A DNA stretch of 9,238 nt from Clostridium sp. UBA2485 (GCF_002341865.1 NZ_DDOV01000119.1:11445-20682); one strand, 5' to 3'. Positions 1 through 6,456 are shown, counted from the first letter of the stretch. Notes: a model not told the origin generated them from the letters alone. Made by a program: numbers and translations.

Positions 1-11
1 ATAAGTCCCAT
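1..11 (-). CDS. 5' end of next operon gene, cut by window edge
   Basis: An ATG (positions 11-9, minus strand) is preceded by GGAGTG at 24-19 with a 7-base spacer. This matches the ribosome binding sites of the neighbouring genes, two of which also start Met-Gly. The first codons read Met-Gly-Leu before the sequence ends. The start lies 16 bases beyond the stop of the FHA gene, so it is almost certainly the next gene of the same operon. Nothing can be said about its product. Confidence 0.5.
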
Positions 12-27
12 TTTAAATCACTCCATT

Positions 28-588
28 TCATCTAAGTAAAAGCTTAATTTTCCCAACAAATAATATGTCTCCTTTTTTTATGGTACAGGGACTATATTTT
101 GCTACTTTATAAACAATATTGTCTTCTTTCTTTTCTATAGATATTTCATTAACTGAGCATAGATCTTCTATATACCATTCTCCCCCTGCATAATTTAATA
201 CTGCATGTTCATAATCTATTAAATTAGAGTATATAGATTCACTTAAATCTATATCTACTTTGTTTTCTTTATTACTTTTACCAATTACCATTGATACTTT
301 TTCTGATAAATTCCACTCTTTTATAATTTGATTATCTTCATTTACTAAAACTATGGATTTAATTGAATGAGCATCATATGGCCTATCTATACCTTCAATT
401 ATCTTAATAAAAAATATTATTCCTATTATCACTAACCCTGTTATAAGTATGGTTTTAATTTCTTGTGATTCTATTGTTACATATATTAAAACCCCTATTA
501 GGGTAAGAATTATTCCCATAAATAAATTTATTATTTCTATTACTTTTAATATTTTCTTATCTTTATTTTTTATCTTTTCATGATTCAA
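28..588 (-). CDS. membrane-anchored FHA-domain protein
   Basis: The 186-residue protein has a lysine-rich N-terminus, two hydrophobic segments (about residues 14-37 and 46-66) and a soluble C-terminal domain (about 78-186) with an FHA pattern. That pattern includes VIGKS at about 101-105, DIDLSES at 112-118, EHAVL at 127-131, WYIEDLCSVN at 138-147 and KKGDILFVG at 171-179. FHA domains bind phosphothreonine peptides, but the usual strand-loop residues are not canonical here: GK replaces GR, and SVNEIS replaces SxNGT. Phosphopeptide binding is therefore uncertain. Both termini are probably cytoplasmic. The start is TTG at 588, supported by GGAGTG (601-596) 7 bases upstream; no ATG lies near. 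The gene begins 14 bases after the J-domain gene, so co-translation is likely. FHA proteins (Fha/TagH) accompany many type VI secretion systems, so a role as membrane anchor or assembly switch is inferred from context. Confidence 0.75.
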   Translation of the reverse strand: MNHEKIKNKDKKILKVIEIINLFMGIILTLIGVLIYVTIESQEIKTILITGLVIIGIIFFIKIIEGIDRPYDAHSIKSIVLVNEDNQIIKEWNLSEKVSMVIGKSNKENKVDIDLSESIYSNLIDYEHAVLNYAGGEWYIEDLCSVNEISIEKKEDNIVYKVAKYSPCTIKKGDILFVGKIKLLLR

Positions 589-602
589 AGTAATTCACTC
601 CG

Positions 603-1043
603 TTACTTCTTTTTTGAGTTAAAAAAGCTATTGAAAATTGCAGAAGTGTCCATAGGATTTTTTGAATCCTTTTTTAAAAAATCATCTCTTACTTCACTGG
701 TGTTTCCATTAAACCCAAAGAATTCTTCAAATTTGCTATTTAAATTCTCCATAGCATCTTTAATATCTCCAGTTTTTTTACTATATGTATTACCCTTTTT
801 CTTTTCCCTATTATTTTTTAAAGGGTCTTGTGTTTTAAAGATTTTCTCATCATATTCTTTTCTACTTTTCTCATCACTTAAAACACTATAAGCTTCATTT
901 ATAAGTTGAAACTTTTCACTTAAGGTCTTATCTTTTATGTTAGTATCGGGATGATACTTTTTAGCTAAGTTTCTAAAGGACTTTTTTATCTCATCCTTAG
1001 TTGCATCTTTAGATACCTCTAATATTTCATAAAAATTTTTCAT
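603..1043 (-). CDS. J-domain (DnaJ-like) protein
   Basis: The 146-residue protein starts with a complete J-domain (about residues 1-68): NFYEILEVS, helix II basic residues, the diagnostic HPD triad in KKYHPDTN (about 31-33), and EKFQLINEAYSVLSDEKSR. The remainder is lysine- and asparagine-rich and lacks the Gly/Phe region, zinc fingers and substrate-binding domains of DnaJ. It is therefore a dedicated co-chaperone that would stimulate an Hsp70 (DnaK) on a specific client. Near the end there is a short FFGFNGN stretch and a phenylalanine-rich tail (IFNSFFNSKKK). I place the start at ATG 1043, because a GAGGG site (1053-1049) sits 5 bases upstream; a TTG at 1055 is in frame but overlaps that site. 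Sitting between tube-like and FHA genes, it probably aids folding, assembly or recycling of the putative sheath/tube machine. That role is inferred. Confidence 0.85.
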   Translation of the reverse strand: MKNFYEILEVSKDATKDEIKKSFRNLAKKYHPDTNIKDKTLSEKFQLINEAYSVLSDEKSRKEYDEKIFKTQDPLKNNREKKKGNTYSKKTGDIKDAMENLNSKFEEFFGFNGNTSEVRDDFLKKDSKNPMDTSAIFNSFFNSKKK

Positions 1044-1061
1044 ACTTTCCCTCAATTTTAA

Positions 1062-1093
1062 AAATTATAGGAGAACTAAGTCTCCCATAATTT
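1062..1093 (-). terminator. intra-operon hairpin, attenuator-like
   Basis: A 13-position inverted repeat (1062-1074 with 1081-1093) has one A/C mismatch and a 6-base loop. On the minus strand its 3' arm runs into T residues (ATAATTTTT), the layout of a weak intrinsic terminator. It lies between the second tube-like gene and the J-domain gene, so partial read-through would make much more sheath and tube than J-domain and FHA protein. It could instead be a 3' RNA-stabilising hairpin. Confidence 0.5.
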
Positions 1094-1126
1094 ATACTTT
1101 AGAATTTACTTGTCTACTGCTCTTTA

Positions 1127-1552
1127 TTAAGCGCCGTAGCCACCTTCTATTGTAACTTTATCAAGCTTGTCTTTCTTTTGCTTAATTATAAGCTCAAAAG
1201 TACCTACTCCTTCTGTATCTCCAAAATACTCTTTATAATCTACAACAAAAGCATTTGGGAAGAATATCTTTCTTATAATTTGGTCTGCTGAAAGTACTTC
1301 TACAGTAACCTTTCTATAGCAATCAGCCTTTTCTGCTGGAATTAATGACCAAACTCCCATTTGTCTTGTGCTATCAAATTCTTCTCCATCTAAAGCTGTT
1401 AGTATTTTTCCACTAATAACCATAGTGCTTCCAACATCTTTTGAACGAGCATTTGAATCTTTAGGAGTATCTGTTTTAAGAACTACCTTTTTAACGCTTT
1501 CTACTCCAAGTGATATCTTGTCAGCGCCTTCTATTAATACTCTAAATCCCAT
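1127..1552 (-). CDS. Hcp-like tube protein, paralogue 2
   Basis: This 141-residue soluble protein has no signal peptide or membrane segment and is predicted to be rich in beta strands. It is about 60% identical, without gaps, to the upstream neighbour (hand count 84 of 141). Blocks shared by the pair are TDTP-DSNARS (27-37), GKILT (48-52), PAEKADCYR (72-80), PNAFVVDY (99-106) and GVGTFEL-KQKKDK (115-129). The layout 'NAFVVDY..., acidic loop, GTFELIIKQKKDK, ..EGG' resembles the C-terminal strands of the type VI tube protein Hcp, where a conserved NA-IVD strand is followed by two long strands. Hcp-type proteins form hexameric rings that stack into an inner tube. The ribosome binding site GGGAG (1564-1560) is 7 bases from the ATG. 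The tube assignment rests on this pattern plus the adjacent sheath gene; a profile search is needed to settle it. Confidence 0.6.
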   Translation of the reverse strand: MGFRVLIEGADKISLGVESVKKVVLKTDTPKDSNARSKDVGSTMVISGKILTALDGEEFDSTRQMGVWSLIPAEKADCYRKVTVEVLSADQIIRKIFFPNAFVVDYKEYFGDTEGVGTFELIIKQKKDKLDKVTIEGGYGA

Positions 1553-1599
1553 TTTCTCACTCCCTTAAATATTTTAATTTTATTTTTCATAAGGATTTA

Positions 1600-2025
1600 C
1601 TATTGTCCAAATCCACCTTCGAATTTAACCATTGCAGTTTTGTCTTTCTTTTGTTTAAGATGTAACTCAAAAGTTCCTACGCCTTCTTCATCACCATAAT
1701 CTTCTACATAATCAACCACAAAAGCATTTGGAAGATTTATTTGTCTTACTATTTGAGATGCTGATATAACATCTATTGCTACATTTCTATAACAATCTGC
1801 TTTCTCTGCTGGAACAAGTGACCATTGTGCTAACTTTATAGTACTGTCTGCAGCCTCACCATCTACTGGTGTTAATATTTTTCCTTTAATAATTAATGAT
1901 GTTCCAAGGTCTGTGGAACGTGCATTAGAATCGTCTGGAGTATCTGTATTAAACTCCACTGTTAGAATGTTTTCGATTCCTAGATCGATAGTTTCAGGAC
2001 CTTCAACCTTTAATTTAAATCCCAT
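1600..2025 (-). CDS. Hcp-like tube protein, paralogue 1
   Basis: This 141-residue paralogue of the next gene has the same length and no indels. It carries the same conserved blocks, including NTDTPDDSNARS, WSLVPAEKADCYR, PNAFVVDY and EGVGTFELHLKQKKDK. Differences cluster in the N-terminal strands (residues 4-26), around 58-67 and at the C-terminal strand, which would be ring-surface or partner-facing in a tube subunit. It follows the sheath-like gene directly and has the best ribosome binding site of the operon (AAGGAGG, 2039-2033, 7 bases before ATG), consistent with a major structural subunit. Contractile systems often encode several tube-type paralogues: one for the bulk tube and others for baseplate-proximal rings. 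Which of the two does which cannot be told from sequence. Confidence 0.6.
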   Translation of the reverse strand: MGFKLKVEGPETIDLGIENILTVEFNTDTPDDSNARSTDLGTSLIIKGKILTPVDGEAADSTIKLAQWSLVPAEKADCYRNVAIDVISASQIVRQINLPNAFVVDYVEDYGDEEGVGTFELHLKQKKDKTAMVKFEGGFGQ

Positions 2026-2062
2026 TTTCTCTCCTCCTTCTATAAGTTATATTTATAATTGA

Positions 2063-2125
2063 CTTTTGGTAATATTTATTATCAAAAGCAATTTGCTTAG
2101 TTATTTTTTAAGTTTTTAAACTTAA
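2063..2125 (-). repeat. two hairpins between sheath-like and tube-like genes
   Basis: The 126-base gap after the sheath-like gene holds an 11-position inverted repeat (2063-2073 with 2078-2088, loop of 4; on the minus strand one A/C mismatch) and a second one of about 8 bp (2108-2115 with 2118-2125). Neither is followed by a T-run on the minus strand, so they look like mRNA processing or stability elements rather than terminators. Confidence 0.4.
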
Positions 2126-2151
2126 ACTATTATATAAAATTAAATTATAAG

Positions 2152-4317
2152 TTAACCTGCAACACTTGTTGTTATTTCAACTTCTAAATTCTTAACGTTT
2201 CCGTTGAAGATTATGTCTATATTGCAAGTACCACTACTTTCATCTATGGAGAAGCTTATGTCATCTCCCTCTTGAATAATAGAATTTATATTACCTTTGC
2301 TAGATAACCATTTACTCTTCATACTACTTGGATTATTGCTAAAGAACTTAACAATATTATCTTGTTTAAAGTCATTAGTATGGAATCGTAACATTCTTTC
2401 TATATAAGTAGTTACTAAGGTTTTATATATTGACTCAAAGTCTGAACCTACAGTTAGTAGACTTCTTGCCTTATAAACTGTTATTTGTTTTATATCTTTT
2501 CCATCTATCTGTGCATTATCTGATGAAAATATAAATCCAAATTTCTTTCTATTTATTGAATTTTTTATTTCATTAGTAAAGCCTGATATTTCTTTTGCTA
2601 GTGTAGTTGTAACTTTTAATGAATTATCTGAGGATTCAATATCGAATCTAACTCCTGGATATTCATAAGATACATTTTTATAGGATTCTTTTAAAAACTC
2701 TGGGCATTGATATGCAGCTACAAGTCCTGCTGATATATATGCTCCTCCTATATAAACACCTTCTATCCAAAGCTTTAATATATCTTCCTTTTCTTTAGAA
2801 AGTTTAGCTACACCTTCGTCAGTTACAATCATTCTATTATCAAGAACAACTCCTGATTTATCCTTTGGAATTATTGTAAAGTTAGGTAAGCACGGTATAG
2901 CGAATTCACTATAGTCCTTTCTAATTAATGGAGAACATTTATCTATGAATCTATCTATTCCCGCTGTAGCTATATGATTAAAGCTTGTTTCCTCTCCTGT
3001 TTGGAAACTAAAGAAAACTTGAATACGATAATTTTTTACACAATCTAAAAGTAGTGCTAAATCTTCCATAGTAGTTCCATCCGTCTTATTTGACTGAACA
3101 TTACCTTTAAATCTCTCTCTTCTTACTTTATTTTTACTTACTCCTTCTAACTCAACAGATGGAGCTATTCCAAACCAAATTGTATTAGTAAAATCGTTTT
3201 TATCATTTACTGTATTTAAATAAGCATTAAATCTTGGTAAATTATTTGGATTAACCAATCTATTAACTGATACATTAGTAACTAATAAAGATGGAACCAT
3301 ACCTTTGTTCTTTGTTTTATATTGATCAAAGAACATTTTAACTCCTATTAGTTTTTCTACTAGTGGTTTAACTGTTTTTATGAAGTCATCTTTTGCACTT
3401 TTATAAAACTCTAAATATGTATTATAATTTGTTGCCTCTTTTTCTACATCTATCTTACTCTCCATAGTTGAAGCTAAAGGACAAAATGTTCTTACCACTA
3501 AGCTTTTTACATAATCTGTTTGGACATCATTTACTGCTTCATAATCTTCTTCAAAAGCTTCAATTAATCCAGCATTTGCATTATCATCTAAGGCAACTAG
3601 TGCTGTATCTTCAGTTTTAGGAGCTTCTAATATTTTAAGTTCTCCATTTTCACCCATGCTTAATGCACCAATTTTAAGCTCAACACTATCTGATTTATTT
3701 TCTTCTTGTCCAAGAAGTAACCTAGTTTTGATATCCTCAATAGCTAGAGGAATCATAGCCATAACATTGTTATAGTTATTACTAGCTTCTTCGAACATGT
3801 AGTTAAGCTTGTCTCCTAAATCCAACTTGCTTGGATCTTCTTCATCTAGTTCCTCATATTTAGAATATAAATATTGAATTTCTTTTCTTGATTGTTTAAT
3901 ATCATCCATAACTTTTTTTGGTGATATCATATCTAGCAAGTTTTCAAATTTAAAATCTACATTTGCTATACCTTGAGCACTCTTTGTATCAATTAATGTA
4001 AACAACATTTTAAGAAAATCATTTGACTGATTAATAGGAATTTCTGTTACATACCCTTCTGGTAGATTTTCTGGTTTTTCTAAGGTATACATAACTTTTT
4101 GATTTGTTGCATTATAGAAAGAATAAACAACTGGTGAAAACTTATCTAAAAACTCATCAAAATTTCTAACTAGAAGATGTTCATTAATTTCTTTTATCTT
4201 ATCGTCATTTAGACTATTAAGACCTTTTGTGTCACCTATTATTGAGATTAAATCTAACCTTTCAGGATTTATTTCCTCAAATAATATGGTTCGATTAGTC
4301 TGTTCAATAACTTCCAT
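2152..4317 (-). CDS. fused TssB-TssC-like contractile sheath protein
   Basis: This is a 721-residue soluble protein. Residues 20-160 align collinearly with the type VI small sheath protein TssB/VipA. LDLISIIGDTKG (21-32) matches its 'VVGDF-G' strand, RNFDEFLDKFSP (51-62) matches 'NNF-AVM', and VDFKFENLLDMISPKKVMDD (120-139) followed by KQSRKEIQYLYSKYEEL matches 'LNFKSL-DF-PDAVA-QVPEL-KL-ELREAL'. Residues from about 300 to the end resemble a diverged TssC/VipB. KKFGFIFSSDNAQ (591-603) recalls its 'GFIAL..SDNA' strand, the helix YKTLVTTYIERMLRFHTNDF (631-650) recalls the 'NRLAHYVKVLQRE' helix, and a terminal pair of strands (about 682-716) recalls the sheath handshake strands. An acidic linker (about 205-262) joins the halves. 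TssB plus TssC total about 660 residues, so the length fits a fusion. It is the first gene of the operon (SD AGGTG, 4328-4324, 6 bases from ATG). The TssC half is less certain than the TssB half. Confidence 0.75.
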   Translation of the reverse strand: MEVIEQTNRTILFEEINPERLDLISIIGDTKGLNSLNDDKIKEINEHLLVRNFDEFLDKFSPVVYSFYNATNQKVMYTLEKPENLPEGYVTEIPINQSNDFLKMLFTLIDTKSAQGIANVDFKFENLLDMISPKKVMDDIKQSRKEIQYLYSKYEELDEEDPSKLDLGDKLNYMFEEASNNYNNVMAMIPLAIEDIKTRLLLGQEENKSDSVELKIGALSMGENGELKILEAPKTEDTALVALDDNANAGLIEAFEEDYEAVNDVQTDYVKSLVVRTFCPLASTMESKIDVEKEATNYNTYLEFYKSAKDDFIKTVKPLVEKLIGVKMFFDQYKTKNKGMVPSLLVTNVSVNRLVNPNNLPRFNAYLNTVNDKNDFTNTIWFGIAPSVELEGVSKNKVRRERFKGNVQSNKTDGTTMEDLALLLDCVKNYRIQVFFSFQTGEETSFNHIATAGIDRFIDKCSPLIRKDYSEFAIPCLPNFTIIPKDKSGVVLDNRMIVTDEGVAKLSKEKEDILKLWIEGVYIGGAYISAGLVAAYQCPEFLKESYKNVSYEYPGVRFDIESSDNSLKVTTTLAKEISGFTNEIKNSINRKKFGFIFSSDNAQIDGKDIKQITVYKARSLLTVGSDFESIYKTLVTTYIERMLRFHTNDFKQDNIVKFFSNNPSSMKSKWLSSKGNINSIIQEGDDISFSIDESSGTCNIDIIFNGNVKNLEVEITTSVAG

Positions 4318-4419
4318 TCATGTCACCTCTTTACATTTTTATATATTACATCATTTAATTTTTATCGCACGTTTAAATTAATCGTATGGAAATTTCCTTT
4401 CTTTATACTAAATTTACAT

Positions 4420-4448
4420 TTTATATTATTTTTATTTTATTTTTTCAA
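4420..4448 (-). promoter_or_regulatory. candidate sigma-A promoter of the sheath operon
   Basis: On the minus strand TTGAAA (4448-4443) is followed after 17 bases by TATAAA (4425-4420), giving a leader of about 95 bases to the sheath-like gene. The leader contains the perfect 10-base palindrome GGAAATTTCC (4388-4397). The surroundings are very A-rich, so chance matches are likely and the call is tentative. Confidence 0.4.
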
Positions 4449-4956
4449 ATTTGTTGTAAATTGTAATTTATCATATTATTTTGTAATTCACAGTTAATTT
4501 ATGTATTTAAAATTATCATTTTTTTAATAATATTTTTATATTTTATAAATTAAAACTAAAAATTAGGATTTTTTTAATTTGACTATCATAGCATATTAAT
4601 TTAATATTCATCTTTAAAAAATTAATATATATTTTTTACATTATATGTAACATGGTAAGACTAACTGTATACGAGGCTTATTGAATATTTTCATTATATT
4701 AAATTAGCTCTAAATTCTATTCATGAGGTGTATATTATAAATTTTATTATATAAATTTTCATAAAATTTACATATATGGATATTACATAGTTTTAAAGTA
4801 TGATTTTGTAGAAAAAAGTATTTTTATATAGGTCATTATTCGATGTAAAATAATATAATAAAAACATCCTTCTAAGCATTGATAATAATGGCTTTGTTAT
4901 ATTCCCATGATTAACTCCTTCTAAAATATTTATATTTTTATTTTTTAGAAAAAAGT
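4449..4956. other. gene-free AT-rich spacer
   Basis: I find no credible coding region on either strand, no tRNA-like fold and no insertion-sequence ends. The stretch is extremely AT-rich with many short stops. It includes a direct repeat TTGTAATT (4461-4468 and 4481-4488, 20-base spacing) just upstream of the candidate promoter, a possible regulator site, and a well-formed ribosome binding site leading to a three-codon reading frame (4897-4920). The length is unusual compared with the tight spacing of the operon it precedes. Confidence 0.5.
4897..4920 (-). other. strong Shine-Dalgarno with three-codon reading frame
   Basis: On the minus strand AAGGAG (4920-4915) lies 6 bases before ATG (4908), which reads Met-Gly-Ile-stop. 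The site is as good as those of the real genes, but the frame ends at once. It may be the decayed start of a lost gene or a minimal translated leader; coincidence is possible. Confidence 0.3.
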
Positions 4957-4998
4957 AAAAAAGCCTGATCTAGGTTAACCCCTAAATCAGGCTTTTTT
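4957..4998 (-). terminator. serS terminator, probably bidirectional
   Basis: A perfect 13-bp inverted repeat (4957-4969 with 4986-4998), GC-rich at GCCTGAT/ATCAGGC, is flanked by A6 and T7 runs. An inner TAGG/CCTA pair can extend it across the 16-base loop. It lies about 90 bases after the serS stop and insulates serS from the sheath operon. Confidence 0.9.
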
Positions 4999-5090
4999 TC
5001 TATGAAATTTTATTTAGTTAGATACTTTTCCAAAATCTTTATGCTCATCATTTCATAAAATTATATATTAATCTTAAATATTTTTTACTA

Positions 5091-6368
5091 TTATTTAATT
5101 ACTGTCATACCGCCCATATATGGTTGTAATGCAGCTGGAATATTTACAGAGCCATCTTCGTTTAAATTGTTCTCTAAAAAAGCAATCAACATTCTTGGAG
5201 GTGCTGCTACTGTATTATTTAATGTATGTGCAAAGTATTTTCCATTTTCGCTATCTACACGGATTTTTAAACGACGAGCTTGTGCATCGCCTAAGTTAGA
5301 GCAACTTCCCACTTCAAAATACTTCTTTTGTCTAGGAGACCAAGCTTCTACATCCACTGATTTTACTTTTAAATCTGCCAAATCTCCAGAACAACACTCT
5401 AAAGTTCTCACTGGTATATTCAAAGATCTAAAGAAATCTACTGTATTTTGCCATAATTTATCATACCACATCATACTGTCTTCAGGCTTACATACAACAA
5501 TCATTTCCTGCTTTTCAAATTGATGAATTCTATATACTCCTCTTTCTTCTATTCCATGAGCTCCTTTTTCCTTTCTAAAACAAGGTGAATAACTTGTTAA
5601 TGTTTGAGGTAAAGAAGCTTCTGGTAATATGGTATCAATAAATTTACCAATCATAGAATGTTCACTGGTTCCTATTAAATATAAATCTTCGCCTTCGATT
5701 TTATACATCATAGAATCCATTTCTGCGAAGCTCATAACACTAGTTACAACTTCGCTACGAATCATAAATGGTGGAATACAATATGTAAAACCACGATTTA
5801 TCATAAAGTCTCTAGCATAAGAAATTACTGCAGAATGAAGTCTTGCAATATCGCCCATCAAGTAGTAAAAACCATTACCAGCAACTTTTCTAGCACTATC
5901 TAAATCAATTCCATTTAATTTTTCCATAATTTCAGTATGATATGGAATTTCGAAATTAGGTACAACGGGTTCACCATAACGCTCTATCTCTGCATTTTCA
6001 CTATCATCTTTTCCAATTGGTACACTTGGATCAATTATATTTGGAATAGTCATCATAATTTTTTTAACTTTTTTCTCTAGTTCATCTTCCTTTGCTTCTA
6101 ACTCAGCCAAACGTTCAGAATTTGCAGTAACCTGCTTCTTTGTTTCTTCTGCTTCTTCCTTTTTCCCCTGAGCCATTAATGCACCGATTTGCTTTGAAAT
6201 CTTATTTCTATTAGCTCTTAAAGCTTCAGCCTCCTTTTTTGTATCTCTTAACTCAGCATCTAAAGCAATAACTTCATCTACTAAATTTAGCTTATTGTCT
6301 TGAAACTTATTTTTTATGTTTTGCTTAACAATATCTGGATTTTCTCTTACAAATCTTAAATCTAACAT
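5091..6368 (-). CDS. serS: seryl-tRNA synthetase
   Basis: This 425-residue class II synthetase charges tRNA-Ser with serine in the cytoplasm. The N-terminal antiparallel coiled-coil tRNA-binding arm spans about residues 30-105, and a catalytic domain follows. Visible motifs are TSEH (234-237), motif 2 FRKEKGAHGIEERGVYRIHQ (264-283), SCSNLGDAQARRLKIR (355-370) and motif 3 around 381-400 with its arginine (PPRMLIAFLENN). Motif 3 reads TLNNTVAAPPR rather than the usual bacterial TLNGSGLAVGR, and ECCSGDL (324-330) also departs from the E. coli-like form. I recall this variant from other clostridial synthetases, so it is probably a subfamily rather than damage. Start ATG 6368 has AGGAGGT (6381-6375) 6 bases upstream. 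Expression is controlled by the T-box leader just upstream. A second serS elsewhere in the genome is possible. Confidence 0.97.
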   Translation of the reverse strand: MLDLRFVRENPDIVKQNIKNKFQDNKLNLVDEVIALDAELRDTKKEAEALRANRNKISKQIGALMAQGKKEEAEETKKQVTANSERLAELEAKEDELEKKVKKIMMTIPNIIDPSVPIGKDDSENAEIERYGEPVVPNFEIPYHTEIMEKLNGIDLDSARKVAGNGFYYLMGDIARLHSAVISYARDFMINRGFTYCIPPFMIRSEVVTSVMSFAEMDSMMYKIEGEDLYLIGTSEHSMIGKFIDTILPEASLPQTLTSYSPCFRKEKGAHGIEERGVYRIHQFEKQEMIVVCKPEDSMMWYDKLWQNTVDFFRSLNIPVRTLECCSGDLADLKVKSVDVEAWSPRQKKYFEVGSCSNLGDAQARRLKIRVDSENGKYFAHTLNNTVAAPPRMLIAFLENNLNEDGSVNIPAALQPYMGGMTVIK

Positions 6369-6420
6369 ATTTTTACCTCCTGATTAAATATATATATATT
6401 ATTATTTGAAACCATAAAAT

Positions 6421-6456
6421 AAAAAAACCCCCATCCCAATATATAAACTGGGACGG
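6421..6456 (-). terminator. T-box regulated terminator of serS
   Basis: On the minus strand CCGTCCCA (6456-6449) pairs with TGGGATGG (6438-6431) across a 10-base AT loop and is followed by GGG and T7. The 5' arm is also the 3' arm of the antiterminator, so the two folds exclude each other. It ends about 50 bases before the serS start codon. Confidence 0.9.

Noticed and set aside
580..891. Plus-strand reading frame of about 100 codons opposite the J-domain and FHA genes
   Set aside because: It runs antisense through clear J-domain coding sequence, lacks a ribosome binding site and gives a low-complexity Phe/Leu/Ser-rich product.
1043..1055. TTG at 1055 as start of the J-domain gene
   Set aside because: The TTG overlaps the GAGGG site, which is ideally placed for the ATG at 1043, and the J-domain begins right after that ATG.
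1127..4317. Ordinary prophage or R-type bacteriocin tail module
   Set aside because: The TssB-like N-terminal motifs, the Hcp-like strand pattern, and the J-domain and FHA neighbours are not those of a Myoviridae tail module, and no tape-measure, portal, holin or lysin gene is visible. A divergent extracellular contractile system cannot be fully excluded from this window.
4865..4867. Possible 24-codon minus-strand frame starting at 4867
   Set aside because: The purine-rich site abuts the ATG with no spacing, and the peptide is a low-complexity product of AT-rich DNA.
4809..4957. 12-mer TAGAAAAAAGTA repeated at 4809-4820 and 4946-4957
   Set aside because: It is A-rich in an extremely AT-rich spacer, has only two copies and no flanking symmetry, so chance is a sufficient explanation.
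5167..5523. Plus-strand reading frame of 118 codons
   Set aside because: It lies wholly antisense to the conserved catalytic part of serS and shows no recognisable domain.
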